The notes: generated from the letters alone by a model not told the origin. DNA of 64,000 bases from Streptomyces sp. B3I8 (GCF_030816915.1 NZ_JAUSYN010000002.1:6523501-6587500), one strand, 5' to 3'. Positions 1 through 11,018 are shown, numbered from the stretch's first letter. Numbers and translations are program-made.

Positions 1-323
1 TGACGCAGCCCTACCCCGACCCTGTGCCGCCGGGGCCGACGCCGGGCCCGGTGCCGACGCCGCCCGGGCCGACGCCCGGACCGGACCCGGTCCCGCCGGA
101 CCCGGCACCCGCGCCGCCGGCACCCACGCCTCCGGCGCCGACCCCGCCGGCCCCCACTCCGCCGGGGCCCGCGCCCACCCCGCCCTCGCCCACTCCGCCG
201 GGGCCCGCGCCCACCCCGCCCTCGCCCACTCCGCCGGGGCCGGGGCCCGACCGGCCCGAGCCGGTTCCGGAACCCGGACCGGCTCCGGGCCCCACCCCCG
301 AGCCGCCAGGGCCGTTGTCCTGA
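1..323 (+). CDS. proline-rich protein, C-terminal fragment
   Basis: The open frame runs in from the left edge of the window, so only the last ~106 residues are seen. They are almost entirely Pro, Thr, Gly, Ala and Ser in PTPPGPAP- and PSPTPPGP-like repeats, ending in PPGPLS and TGA. There is no membrane anchor, so this is probably the extended tail of a secreted or cell-wall protein, or a low-complexity tail of a cytoplasmic one; the missing N-terminus would decide. Composition resembles the stalk of the protein at 38697-39500. A strong hairpin follows at 379-417. Confidence 0.55.
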   Translation, partial: TQPYPDPVPPGPTPGPVPTPPGPTPGPDPVPPDPAPAPPAPTPPAPTPPAPTPPGPAPTPPSPTPPGPAPTPPSPTPPGPGPDRPEPVPEPGPAPGPTPEPPGPLS

Positions 324-378
324 GGAGCCCGTAGGGGACGGGGGCCGGTCTCCGCCCACTGATTACGTGGGTTCTCGC

Positions 379-417
379 GCCGGATCCCGCGCCCCCGTAG
401 GGGACGCGGGATCCGGC
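379..417. terminator. bidirectional hairpin terminator
   Basis: A 13-bp perfect inverted repeat (379-391 with 405-417) whose 13-nt loop contains a further CCCC/GGGG pairing. It lies between the ends of two convergent genes (proline-rich gene on plus, gnd on minus). There is no U-tract, as is usual in Streptomyces. Confidence 0.7.
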
Positions 418-451
418 GTACGGGGGCGCCGCGCCCCCGGTCAAGGCGTCC

Positions 452-1891
452 TTACGCCTCCACCTCCGTGCGGTCGCCGCCCCACAGCGTGTGGAACGAG
501 CCCTCGCGGTCCGTGCGGCGGTAGGTGTGGGCGCCGAAGTAGTCGCGCTGCCCCTGGGTGAGGGCCGCGGGGAGGCGGTCGGCGCGCAGGGCGTCGTAGT
601 AGGCGAGGGCCGCCGCGAAACCGGGGGCTGGAACGCCCTGGCGGGTGGCCGCGATCAGGACCTCGCGCCAGTCGTCCTGCGCGTCCGCGATCTCCTGGGC
701 GAACGTCTCGTCCGACAGCAGGCTCGGCAGGTCCGGACGGGTGTCGTACGCCGCGCGGATGCGGTCCAGGAACGCGGCCCGGATGATGCAGCCGCCCCGC
801 CAGATCGCCGAGACCGCGCCCGGGTCGACGTCCCAGCCGTACTCCTTGCTGCCCGCCGCGATCTCGTGGAAGCCCTGCGTGTACGAGACGATCTTCGACG
901 CGTACAGCGCCTGCTCGACGCGGTCCGCGAACGCCGCCGCCTCCGAAGGGGACAGCGCGGACGCCTTCGGGCCCGCCAGACCCCGGGAGGCCTCGCGCAG
1001 CGCCGCGTGCCCGGACAGCGAGCGCGCGAACACCGCCTCCGCGATGCCCGACACCGGCACGCCCAGGTCGAGCGCGATCTGCACCGTCCAGCGGCCGGTG
1101 CCCTTCTGTTCCGCCTGGTCCGTCACCACGTCCACGAACGGCTTGCCCGTCGCCGCGTCCACGTGCGACAGGACCTCCGCCGTGATCTCGATGAGGTACG
1201 AGTCGAGCCGTCCGGTGTTCCAGGTGCGGAAGATGTCCGCGATCTGCGCGGGGGAGTAGCCGGCCACGTCCCGCAGCAACTGGTACGCCTCGCCGATGAG
1301 CTGCATGTCCGCGTACTCGATGCCGTTGTGCACCATCTTGACGAAGTGCCCGGCGCCGTCGGGCCCGACGTGCGTCACGCACGGCGCCCCGTCCGCGGCC
1401 TTCGCCGAGATCTTCTCCAGCATCGGCCCGAGCGAGTCGTAGGACTCCTTCGGGCCGCCCGGCATGATGCTCGGGCCGTTGAGCGCGCCCTCCTCGCCGC
1501 CGGAGACGCCCATGCCGACGAAGTGGATGCCCTGCTCCCGCAGTTGACGCTCGCGGCGCCGGGTGTCGGCGAAGTGCGCGTTGCCCCCGTCGATGATCAT
1601 GTCGCCGGGTTCGAGGAGCGGCGCGAACTCCTCGATCACCGCGTCCGTCGGCTCGCCCGCCTTCACCATGACGACCAGTCGGCGCGGACGCTCCAGCGCC
1701 GCGACGAAGTCCTTCGCGGTCTCGGCCGCGACGAAGTCGCCCTCGTGCCCGAACTCGTCCACCAGGTCGTGCGTCCGGGACGCCGTCCGGTTGTGCACGG
1801 CGACCGTGTAGCCGTTGCGCGCGAAATTGCGGGCCAGGTTGCGGCCCATGACCGCGAGGCCGGTGACACCGATCTGGGCTGAACTGCTCAT
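452..1891 (-). CDS. gnd: 6-phosphogluconate dehydrogenase, decarboxylating
   Basis: Cytoplasmic enzyme of the oxidative pentose phosphate pathway: 6-phosphogluconate + NADP+ to ribulose 5-phosphate + CO2 + NADPH. The 479-residue product has the usual length of the long (homodimeric) family. The N-terminus shows the Rossmann motif GVTGLAVMGRNLARN, then DGGNAHF, GMGVSGGEEGA and the active-site stretch KMVHNGIEYADMQ; the C-terminal helical domain ends DYFGAHTYRRTDREGSFHT. ATG at 1891 is preceded by GAGGAG at 8-nt spacing. The gene stands alone and is divergent from the Rpf hydrolase gene. Confidence 0.97.
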   Translation of the reverse strand: MSSSAQIGVTGLAVMGRNLARNFARNGYTVAVHNRTASRTHDLVDEFGHEGDFVAAETAKDFVAALERPRRLVVMVKAGEPTDAVIEEFAPLLEPGDMIIDGGNAHFADTRRRERQLREQGIHFVGMGVSGGEEGALNGPSIMPGGPKESYDSLGPMLEKISAKAADGAPCVTHVGPDGAGHFVKMVHNGIEYADMQLIGEAYQLLRDVAGYSPAQIADIFRTWNTGRLDSYLIEITAEVLSHVDAATGKPFVDVVTDQAEQKGTGRWTVQIALDLGVPVSGIAEAVFARSLSGHAALREASRGLAGPKASALSPSEAAAFADRVEQALYASKIVSYTQGFHEIAAGSKEYGWDVDPGAVSAIWRGGCIIRAAFLDRIRAAYDTRPDLPSLLSDETFAQEIADAQDDWREVLIAATRQGVPAPGFAAALAYYDALRADRLPAALTQGQRDYFGAHTYRRTDREGSFHTLWGGDRTEVEA

Positions 1892-3667
<1,776 letters not shown>

Positions 3668-3707
3668 AAAGCGCTGCCCGGCCCCGGCGGTACCGGTCGC
3701 GCCCCGC

Positions 3708-4913
3708 TCAGGAGCCGACGCGGCTGCGGCGCGGGGCGGACAGGGGAGCCGGGTGCGTCAGCGGCGCCGGTATGAACGGCCCGCTGTAGAACGGGCCGAA
3801 GGCGTACGGCGGCGTGCACTGGGACGGGCCCCGGAGGGACGCGGGCAGGGTGGCCGCGACGGGAGCGGCCACGGGAGCCGTTGGGACCCGAGCGGCCACG
3901 GGAGCCGTTGGGACCGGGGCCGTGGGCGGGGCCTGGACCGGGAGCTCCGCCTGCGCCCTCGTCCCCGCCTCCGCCAGGACGGACGACACCAGGTCGGGCG
4001 CGGACCGGAGCGGCTGGGCGGGCACCACTACCGGGGCCGCCGAGGCCATCGACACCGCCTCGTCGGCGGTCGCGCCCCGCTGCTCCCCGCTGATCCGTTC
4101 CGACGTGAGCAGGATCAGACCGCCCGCCGCCACGACCCCGCACGCCAGTGCGAGCACGGTCCCCGTGGTGCCGTACCGGAACGTCTCCCCGAACATGGTC
4201 AGACCCACCGCGGCGGCGATCACCGGGTTGACGACCGTGACCGTGGCGAGCGGGGCGGCCAGGCCCGCGCCCCGGTACGAGGCCTGCGACAGCAGCGTGC
4301 CGACCGTCGCCAGCACCGCGATCGTCGCCACGCTGGGCAGGGACGAGAGCGTCGCGCCGTGCTCCCAGTCCTCCGCGACGGTCTTGGTGAACACCGAGGC
4401 GATCCCGAACGCGATGCCGGCCGCGGCGGCGAGCAGCACGCTGCGCACCACCGGGTGACGGTGGGCGGCGCGGGCGGCCGTCATCAGCGCCACGACCGCG
4501 CCGGCGGTGACCGCGGCGAGCAGGATCCGCTGCATGCCGTCGAGGGACTGCGCCTCGGCGCTGCCGGTCAGCGCGAGCAGGCCCGCGAGGCCGGCCGTCG
4601 CCATCAGCGCGCCGCGCCAGGCGGTGGCGCCGGCCCTGCGGCCCACGAAGAGGGCGGCCATGGGGAGCGCGAACACGATGGTCAGCGCGCCGAGGGGCTG
4701 GACGAGGCTGAGGGGGCCGTAGGCGAGGGCGACGACGTGGAGGAGGGCGCCGAGGCCGTTGAGGGCGATCGCCGCCCACCACGCGGGGTTGCGGAGCGGG
4801 GCGTAGGTACCGTCGGGGGTGGTCGCCGCGACGCGTTCCTGCACGATGGCGCCGCCCGCGTAGGCCACGGCCGAGATCAGCGACAGCAGCACGGACACCG
4901 CGAAGGCGCTCAT
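3708..4913 (-). CDS. DMT/EamA-like membrane transporter
   Basis: A 401-residue integral membrane protein with about nine or ten hydrophobic helices starting at the first residues (MSAFAVSVLLSLISAVAYAG) and running to about residue 290. Helix arrangement and motifs such as GPLSLVQPLGALTIVF match the drug/metabolite transporter superfamily; the substrate cannot be read from sequence. The last ~110 residues form a hydrophilic Ala/Pro/Val-rich cytoplasmic tail with APVPTAPVAARVPTAPVAA repeats, longer than typical for the family. ATG at 4913 follows GGAGCC. Confidence 0.75.
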   Translation of the reverse strand: MSAFAVSVLLSLISAVAYAGGAIVQERVAATTPDGTYAPLRNPAWWAAIALNGLGALLHVVALAYGPLSLVQPLGALTIVFALPMAALFVGRRAGATAWRGALMATAGLAGLLALTGSAEAQSLDGMQRILLAAVTAGAVVALMTAARAAHRHPVVRSVLLAAAAGIAFGIASVFTKTVAEDWEHGATLSSLPSVATIAVLATVGTLLSQASYRGAGLAAPLATVTVVNPVIAAAVGLTMFGETFRYGTTGTVLALACGVVAAGGLILLTSERISGEQRGATADEAVSMASAAPVVVPAQPLRSAPDLVSSVLAEAGTRAQAELPVQAPPTAPVPTAPVAARVPTAPVAAPVAATLPASLRGPSQCTPPYAFGPFYSGPFIPAPLTHPAPLSAPRRSRVGS

Positions 4914-5342
4914 GAGTGGCTCCTTCGGGGGTGGCCGTGGGGCCGGTGCGGTGCGCTGACTCTTTCCATGTCACCACCTTGCCCCTTGAAACGGCGCGCG
5001 TCGTCGTCCCTGAGCATTCATCGGGTCCTACTGCCGATGGAGTACACGGGCCACGGGGTCCTCCCCAGGGTGGGTGACGGGGTGGGGGAGCGCAGGTGGG
5101 TTTTCCCGCCCCCGCCGCCCCTCCCCCCATCGTCCTCCAGGGGCTTCGCCCCTTCGACCCCGAAAGACGAGAGGAGCCGCGCCCCCGGGCAGCCAAGGAC
5201 CACCCTTGAGGGGGCTCCGCCCCCTGGCCCCCGGTTGCCCCCGGCACCGGGCCCGCCCGGGGGCCGCTCCCCGGCCCGGTTCCCTCTTCCCCTCCCCGCG
5301 GACATGGGTGACCATGGGGACAAGCGACCCAGGAGGCCATAC
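4914..5342. other. intergenic region DMT transporter / glgA
   Basis: 429 bp of very GC-rich DNA between divergent genes. It contains copy A of the dispersed hairpin repeat (5107-5152), a second similar hairpin GGGGGCTCCGCCCCC inside 5209-5225, and the glgA ribosome binding site AGGAGG at 5331-5336. No further gene seen. Confidence 0.5.
5107..5152 (+). repeat. dispersed GC-rich intergenic repeat, copy A
   Basis: Begins with CGCCCCCGCCGCCCCT (5107-5122) and ends with the hairpin GGGGCTTCGCCCC (5140-5152). The same 16-mer recurs at three other intergenic places in this window, each next to a hairpin of this type (copies B, C and D). Confidence 0.7.
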
Positions 5343-6542
5343 GTGCGGGTGGGACTGTTGAGCCGGGAGTATCCGCCCGACATCTACGGCGGTGCCGGCG
5401 TGCATGTCGAGTTCCTCGCCCGGGAACTCGCGCCGCTCGTCGATCTCACCGTGCACTGCTGGGGCGAGGGGGCCGCCCCGCACGCCAGTCCCGCGGTCAC
5501 CCGGCACCGCCCCTGGCCCGCGCTCGACGACGCGAACGACGCCCTGCGCACGTTCTCGGTGGACCTCGCCATGGCCGCCGGACTGCGGGACCGCGAACTC
5601 GTGCACTCCCACACCTGGTACGCCAACCTCGGCGGCCACCTGGCCAAGCTGCTGCACGGCATCCCGCACGTGATGACCGCGCACTCGCTGGAGCCGCTGC
5701 GCCCCTGGAAGGCCGAGCAGCTCGGCGGCGGTTACGCCCTCTCCAGCTGGGCCGAGCGCACCGCGATCGAGGCCGCCGACGCCGTCGTCGCCGTGTCCGG
5801 CGCCATGCGCGACGACATCCTCACCTGCTACCCGGCGCTCGACCCGGCCCGCGTGCACGTTCTCCACAACGGCATCGACACCACCCTCTACCGCCCCGAC
5901 CCCGGCACCGACGTCCTCGACCGGATCGGCCTGGACCCCGGCCGCCCGTACGTCGTCTTCGTCGGCCGCATCACCCGCCAGAAGGGCGTCCCGCACCTGC
6001 TCCGCGCCGTGCGCCGGATCGACCCCGCCGCCCAGGTCGTGCTGTGCGCCGGCGCCCCGGACACCCCGGAGATCGACCGCGAGTTCCGCGAGCTGTACGC
6101 CGAACTGAGCCGGAGCCGGGCGGACGTGCACTGGATCCCCCGGATGCTGCCCCGCGCGGAGGTCATCCAGCTCCTCACCCACGCCGCCGTCTTCGTCTGC
6201 CCCTCGGTCTACGAGCCGCTCGGCATCGTCAACCTGGAGGCGATGGCGTGCGGCACCGCCGTCGTCGCCTCCCGGGTCGGCGGCATCCCGGAGGTCGTGG
6301 ACGACGGCCGCACAGGTCTCCTCGTCGACCTCGACCCGGGCACGGACCAGACCGGTTTCGAGACCCGCCTCGCGCACGCCCTGGACACCGTCCTCGGCGA
6401 TCCGGCGACCGCGCGGCGGATGGGCGAGGCGGGCCGCGCGCGGACGCTTCGTGAATTCGGCTGGGACGCCGTCGCCCGCCGAACGGTCCGTCTTTACGAG
6501 GAAGTCCTCGGCGGGGCGGCAGAAGACGCCCGTCGGGGGTAG
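5343..6542 (+). CDS. glgA: GT4 glycogen synthase / maltose-1-phosphate synthase (GlgA/GlgM)
   Basis: A 399-residue GT-B glycosyltransferase (family GT4). The N-terminus MRVGLLSREYPPDIYGGAGV carries the donor-side glycine motif; HSHTWYANLGGH, TAHSLEPLRPWK, FVGRITRQKGV and the C-terminal ExFGCPxxxE-like stretch CPSVYEPLGIVNLEAMACG follow. It uses ADP-glucose. The length and motifs are those of the actinobacterial protein shown in mycobacteria (GlgM, Rv1212c) to make alpha-maltose 1-phosphate for the GlgE pathway, rather than the ~480-residue GT5 enzyme; databases usually label it glgA. GTG start chosen because AGGAGG lies 6 nt upstream. glgC follows after 89 bp on the same strand. Confidence 0.9.
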   Translation: MRVGLLSREYPPDIYGGAGVHVEFLARELAPLVDLTVHCWGEGAAPHASPAVTRHRPWPALDDANDALRTFSVDLAMAAGLRDRELVHSHTWYANLGGHLAKLLHGIPHVMTAHSLEPLRPWKAEQLGGGYALSSWAERTAIEAADAVVAVSGAMRDDILTCYPALDPARVHVLHNGIDTTLYRPDPGTDVLDRIGLDPGRPYVVFVGRITRQKGVPHLLRAVRRIDPAAQVVLCAGAPDTPEIDREFRELYAELSRSRADVHWIPRMLPRAEVIQLLTHAAVFVCPSVYEPLGIVNLEAMACGTAVVASRVGGIPEVVDDGRTGLLVDLDPGTDQTGFETRLAHALDTVLGDPATARRMGEAGRARTLREFGWDAVARRTVRLYEEVLGGAAEDARRG

Positions 6543-6631
6543 TGAATGTAGTGAATGCAGACAGGACCAGGCAGGACAGGGTGCCGTCCGTGTGTACGGT
6601 GCGGCACCACCGGGCGTAGAGGGGCGGCGGG

Positions 6632-7864
6632 ATGGGCGGCGGGATGCGGCGCGGTGGACCTTCGGTGCTGGGAATCGTGTTGGCGGGCGGCGAGGGCAAA
6701 CGGCTGATGCCGCTGACCGCCGACCGCGCCAAACCGGCCGTGACCTTCGGCGGGACGTACCGGCTCGTCGACTTCGTACTGTCCAATCTGGTCAACGCGG
6801 ACATCCTGCGGATCTGCGTGCTCACGCAGTACAAGTCGCACTCGCTCGACCGGCACATCACCACCACCTGGCGGATGTCCAGTCTGCTGGGCAACTACGT
6901 GACCCCCGTCCCCGCCCAGCAGCGGCTCGGCCCCCGCTGGTACCTCGGCAGCGCCGACGCGATCCTTCAGTCGCTCAACCTGATCTACGACGAGCAGCCC
7001 GAGTACGTCGCGGTGTTCGGCGCCGACCACGTCTACCGCATGGACCCGCGCCAGATGCTGGCCCAGCACATCGACTCCGGCGCGGGCGTCACCGTCGCGG
7101 GCATCCGCGTGCCGCGCGCCGAGTCGCCGTCCTTCGGCGTGATCACCCCCGGCTCCGACGGCCGCACCGTCGACCGCTTCCTGGAGAAGCCCGCCGACCC
7201 GCCCGGCCTCGTCGACGACCCCGACCGCGTCTTCGCCTCGATGGGCAACTACATCTTCACCACCAAGGCCCTCATCGAGGCCCTCCACCGCGACGCCGAG
7301 GACGAGAAGTCGGTGCACGACATGGGCGGTTCCCTCCTCCCCATGCTCACGGACCGCGGCGAGGCCCAGCTCTACGACTTCAGCACCAACCACGTCCCCG
7401 GCGAGACCAGCCGCGACCAGGGCTACTGGCGCGACGTCGGCACCCTCGACGCCTACTACGAGGCGCACATGGACCTGATCGCCGAGCGCCCCGCCTTCAA
7501 CCTCTACAACCGCAGCTGGCCCATCTACACCCACTCCACCCAGCTCTCCCCGGCCCGCTTCAACGCCGGCGGCATCGCCAGCGAGTCGATCATCAGCGCC
7601 GGCTGCCTCATCCGCGGCCAGGTGACCCGTTCGGTCCTCTCGCCCGACGTCCGCGTCGACCCGGGCGCGGTGGTCCAGGGCTCCGTACTGCACGACAACG
7701 TGCACATCGGCCGGGGCGCGATCGTCCGGGGCGCCATCCTCGACAAGAACGTCGAGGTCCCGCCCGGCGCCACGATCGGCGTCAACCCGAGCCGCGACGC
7801 CGAGCTCTACACGGTCTCCAAGGGCGGCGTCATCGCTCTGGGCAAGGGACAGCAGGTCCCGTAA
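6632..7864 (+). CDS. glgC: glucose-1-phosphate adenylyltransferase (ADP-glucose pyrophosphorylase)
   Basis: Makes ADP-glucose from glucose 1-phosphate and ATP, the donor for the preceding glgA product. The 410-residue protein has the nucleotidyl transferase signature [62 protein letters not shown] and a C-terminal left-handed beta-helix ([20 protein letters not shown]). ATG 6632 has AGAGGGG about 7 nt upstream; a second ATG at 6644 ([10 protein letters not shown]) is the start used for some homologues and cannot be excluded. Likely co-transcribed with glgA. Confidence 0.95.
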   Translation: MGGGMRRGGPSVLGIVLAGGEGKRLMPLTADRAKPAVTFGGTYRLVDFVLSNLVNADILRICVLTQYKSHSLDRHITTTWRMSSLLGNYVTPVPAQQRLGPRWYLGSADAILQSLNLIYDEQPEYVAVFGADHVYRMDPRQMLAQHIDSGAGVTVAGIRVPRAESPSFGVITPGSDGRTVDRFLEKPADPPGLVDDPDRVFASMGNYIFTTKALIEALHRDAEDEKSVHDMGGSLLPMLTDRGEAQLYDFSTNHVPGETSRDQGYWRDVGTLDAYYEAHMDLIAERPAFNLYNRSWPIYTHSTQLSPARFNAGGIASESIISAGCLIRGQVTRSVLSPDVRVDPGAVVQGSVLHDNVHIGRGAIVRGAILDKNVEVPPGATIGVNPSRDAELYTVSKGGVIALGKGQQVP

Positions 7865-7870
7865 GGACGA

Positions 7871-7970
7871 CTCGAACCGCATCGAACCGCATCGAGCGGT
7901 ATCGAACCGCATCGAGCGGTATCGAACCGCATCGAGCCGCATCGAGCGGTATCGAACCGCATCGAGCCGC
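7871..7970. repeat. 10-bp tandem array with self-pairing units
   Basis: Ten head-to-tail 10-bp units begin 7 nt after the glgC stop. Three variants occur: A = ATCGAACCGC, B = ATCGAGCGGT, C = ATCGAGCCGC, in the order A' A B A B A C B A C (the first unit starts with C). Neighbouring A-B units form ACCGC-atcga-GCGGT hairpins; C-B gives a 4-bp version. The array is therefore a row of three small hairpins on a 10-bp, helix-phased period. Confidence 0.85.
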
Positions 7971-8068
7971 AGGAGGAAGCGGAAGCACCCGCACTCGCCC
8001 ACGTACGGGAGCGGGTCGTGGAGGCGTGGCACAGCACGCCGCGTACCCGGCCCCCGGAGAACCGCGCT

Positions 8069-8105
8069 CACGCCGCCGCCGGGCAGTACGCCCGGCGGCG
8101 GCGTG
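8069..8105. terminator. strong hairpin terminator after glgC
   Basis: Perfect 16-bp inverted repeat (8069-8084 with 8090-8105) with a 5-nt AGTAC loop, no U-tract. It separates the glg genes from the downstream glycosidase genes. Confidence 0.8.
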
Positions 8106-8227
8106 CTGCCACGCCCCCACGACCCCGACCCACCCACCTGCCACAGGCACGCCCCACGCGAACGGGACGTGCCCGCACCCTGGACACGATCCCGCAATCG
8201 TGTTGTCATGCCTCTGCTCGATGTCTG

Positions 8228-8237
8228 ACAACGTTGT
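8228..8237. promoter_or_regulatory. putative LacI-family operator ACAACGTTGT
   Basis: A perfect 10-bp palindrome with a central CG, embedded in TGACAACGTTGTAA about 115 bp before the GH2 start codon. A half-site TTGTCA lies 28 bp upstream, inverted relative to TGACAA. Central-CG palindromes of this kind are typical LacI/GalR-family operators in Streptomyces sugar regulons. No LacI gene is in the window. Confidence 0.5.
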
Positions 8238-8353
8238 AATCACCTCCGAAGCGCCCCTGCACGAACCCCTATCACCCCGAACCCCCACCCCCCACCGACC
8301 CTCACCCACCCCCGAGCCCTGACCCGCCACCCGTCCTCACCCACGGAGGATCC

Positions 8354-11005
8354 GTGCGCACCAGACGCCTCAAAGTCAGAGACCGCCTCGCCCTGCTCCT
8401 CGCCGCGGCCCTGGCCGCCGCAGGCCTCGCGGCCGCAACCACCTCTCCGGCAGCGGCCACCGACACCCACGCGGCCGCCGGCACCCCCAGCGAGGCCCAC
8501 GGCCTCAAGGGCGAGTACTACACCCAGTCCGCCGAGGGCGCCTTCGACTTCGCCACCCTCAAGGCGACCACCTTCGACCCCACCCTCGACTTCGCCGACC
8601 TCGAACCCCGGCTGCGTGCCACGACGGGTCAGGACAACGATGTCAGCGCTCGCTGGACCGGCCGTCTCGTCCCCGAGAAGACCGGCGCCACCACCTTCTC
8701 GATCATCGGCGACAACGGCTTCCGCCTCTGGGTGGACGGCAGGCTCGTCATCGACCACTGGGTCGACGACTGGGACCAGGAGCAGACCGGCGAACCCGTC
8801 GACCTGACCGCCGGCCACGCCGTCGACATCAAGGTCGAGTACTTCGAGCACTACGGCGGCTCCAACCTCCACGTGCGCTGGACCCCGCCCGGCGGCACCA
8901 AGACCGCGATCCCGCAGTCGGCCTTCCGCCTCCCGGAGGGCTTCGACTACGACGGCCCGGTGGCGACCACCGTCCGCCCCGACGGCCGTACCCTCCAGCT
9001 CGACTTCGCGAGCCCGCTGACCGGTGTCCCGGCCGGTCTCACCGACCACCTCGGCGCGGTCGTCGGCGGCGCCACCTGGCCGCTGGGCAAGGCGAAGCTC
9101 GACCCCGAGAACCCCGCGTCGCTGCTGGTCGCCCTCGACGAGCCGGTCGTCGGCAACAAGACCGGCACCGCCAAGGGCACCGCCGACGTCCGTTACGACG
9201 GCAAGGGCGGCCTCACGACGACCGCGGCCGACAACAGCGCCCACACCGTCGGCGCCTTCTGGACCAGTGGCGCCAACAAGTCGACGTACGAGCTCACCAC
9301 CAAGTGGGCCAAGCAGGTCGGCCCGCACAACGCCCTGCCCGAGTACCCGCGCCCGCAGCTCACGCGCACCAAGTGGCAGAACCTGAACGGCCGTTGGCAG
9401 TTCGCCGCCGCCAAGGCCGACGAGCAGCCGCCGGTGGGCAGGACGCTGGGCGAGCACATCCTCGTCCCGTACCCGGTCGAGTCCCAGCTCTCCGGGCTGG
9501 AGCGGCACGAGGACCGCATGTGGTACCGCCGCACCTTCACCGTGCCGAAGAACTGGCACGTCGGCTCGGCGCAGCGGCTGCAGCTCAACTTCGGCGCCGT
9601 CGACTGGCGCGCCGAGGTCTACGTCAACGGCACCCAGGTCGCCGAACACCAGGGCGGCTACGACAAGTTCAGCGCCGACATCACCAAGGCGCTGAAGCCG
9701 GGCCGCACCCAGGAGCTCATCGTCGGCGTCTACGACCCGACCGACTCCGGGGGCGGCGAGAACCAGCCGATGGGCAAGCAGCGCCTGGACCCGAGCGGCA
9801 TCTGGTACACGCCGACCTCCGGCATCTGGCAGACGGTGTGGATGGAGCCGGTCGCCGCCGACCACGTCGACAACCTCAAGCTCACCCCGGACGTCGGCAA
9901 GAGCACGCTCACCATCGAGCCGCAGGGCGTCCGTGACGGCGTACGGGTCACCGCGACGGCGTACGCCGGCAAGCGCGCGGTGGGCACGGTCACCGGGCGC
10001 ACCGGGCAGCCGCTGACCCTGCGTCTGCGCAACCCGCACCTGTGGTCCCCGGACGACCCGTACCTCTACAACCTGAAGGTGCGCGTCGGCTCCGACAGCG
10101 TCGGCAGCTACTTCGGGATGCGCTCGGTCTCGGTGAAGAACGTGAACGGCACCCCGCGCACGATCCTCAACGGCAAGCCGATCTTCATGATGGCCACCCT
10201 CGACCAGGGCTTCTGGCCGGACGGCCTCTACACCGCACCCACCGACGAGGCCCTCGCCTACGACCTGAAGGTGCACAAGCAGCTCGGCTTCAACTCGGTC
10301 CGCAAGCACATCAAGGTGGAGCCGGACCGCTGGTTCTACTGGGCCGACCGGCTCGGCCTGATGGTGTGGCAGGACATGCCCGCGATGAACGCCGGCACCA
10401 GCCCGTCCACCGCCGCCCGCGCCGAGTTCGAGCGCGAGCTGAAGCAGATGATCGACGAGCACATCAGCAGCCCGTCGGTCGTCATGTGGGTGACCTTCAA
10501 CGAGGGATGGGGCCAGTACGACATGGCCCGCATCGCCGACCAGGCCAAGTCCTGGGACCCGACCCGGCTGATCAACAGCATGTCCGGGATCAACCTCGGG
10601 GCCGACGGCGGCACCGGAGACATCATCGACGAGCACGGCTACCCGAGCCCCGCCCTGCCACCGAACCCGGACGGCAGACGCGCCCTGGTCAGCGGCGAGT
10701 ACGGCGGCCTCGGCCTGGCGGTACCCGGCCACGCCTGGTCGGTGCAGCAGTCGTACGTGGACGTCGACCCCTCGACGTACACCGACGACTACCTCACCAA
10801 GCTCGGCGAGGTCCACGCGCTGGCCTGCAAGGGCGGCAACGGCGCGGTCTACACCCAGATCAGTGACGTCGAGGGCGAGCTCAACGGCCTGCTGACCTAC
10901 GACCGCCGGGTGCTCAAGCCCGACGCCGACCGGGTCAGGGCGGCCCAGCAGTCGCTCATCCACGACGCGTCGCAGCCGGTGGTCGCCGGTTGCGGCTCAG
11001 ACTGA
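8354..11005 (+). CDS. secreted PA14-containing glycoside hydrolase family 2 protein
   Basis: An 883-residue exported glycosidase. Residues 1-36 form a signal peptide (LALLLAAALAAAGLAAA, cut near SPAAAT). A PA14 carbohydrate-binding domain follows (~50-195, GLKGEYYTQSAEG...FRLWVDGRLVIDHW), then GH2 sugar-binding, immunoglobulin-like and TIM-barrel domains from about residue 325. The GH2 acid/base is Glu717 in VTFNEGWGQYD and the nucleophile is probably Glu782 in SGEYGGLG. Substrate may be a beta-galactoside, -glucuronide or -mannoside; the adjacent GH92 mannosidase suggests glycan breakdown. GTG start fits GGAGGA at 8345-8350. Confidence 0.88.
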   Translation: MRTRRLKVRDRLALLLAAALAAAGLAAATTSPAAATDTHAAAGTPSEAHGLKGEYYTQSAEGAFDFATLKATTFDPTLDFADLEPRLRATTGQDNDVSARWTGRLVPEKTGATTFSIIGDNGFRLWVDGRLVIDHWVDDWDQEQTGEPVDLTAGHAVDIKVEYFEHYGGSNLHVRWTPPGGTKTAIPQSAFRLPEGFDYDGPVATTVRPDGRTLQLDFASPLTGVPAGLTDHLGAVVGGATWPLGKAKLDPENPASLLVALDEPVVGNKTGTAKGTADVRYDGKGGLTTTAADNSAHTVGAFWTSGANKSTYELTTKWAKQVGPHNALPEYPRPQLTRTKWQNLNGRWQFAAAKADEQPPVGRTLGEHILVPYPVESQLSGLERHEDRMWYRRTFTVPKNWHVGSAQRLQLNFGAVDWRAEVYVNGTQVAEHQGGYDKFSADITKALKPGRTQELIVGVYDPTDSGGGENQPMGKQRLDPSGIWYTPTSGIWQTVWMEPVAADHVDNLKLTPDVGKSTLTIEPQGVRDGVRVTATAYAGKRAVGTVTGRTGQPLTLRLRNPHLWSPDDPYLYNLKVRVGSDSVGSYFGMRSVSVKNVNGTPRTILNGKPIFMMATLDQGFWPDGLYTAPTDEALAYDLKVHKQLGFNSVRKHIKVEPDRWFYWADRLGLMVWQDMPAMNAGTSPSTAARAEFERELKQMIDEHISSPSVVMWVTFNEGWGQYDMARIADQAKSWDPTRLINSMSGINLGADGGTGDIIDEHGYPSPALPPNPDGRRALVSGEYGGLGLAVPGHAWSVQQSYVDVDPSTYTDDYLTKLGEVHALACKGGNGAVYTQISDVEGELNGLLTYDRRVLKPDADRVRAAQQSLIHDASQPVVAGCGSD

Positions 11006-11018
11006 GGTGCCACCCACC

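Larger units (their letters stand above)
7865..8353. other. glgC - GH2 intergenic region
   Basis: 489 bp holding, in order, a 10-bp tandem array (7871-7970), a 16-bp-stem terminator (8069-8105), a palindromic LacI-type operator (8228-8237) and the RBS GGAGGA (8345-8350) of the GH2 gene. No protein gene recognised. Confidence 0.6.

Noticed and set aside
7871..7970. CRISPR array
   Set aside because: The units are 10 bp, head to tail without spacers, so it is a simple tandem array.
8240..10963. 907-residue minus-strand frame opposite the GH2 gene
   Set aside because: Long antisense frames are expected in high-GC DNA; the plus frame has signal peptide, PA14 and GH2 catalytic residues, and the minus frame has no recognisable domain or RBS.
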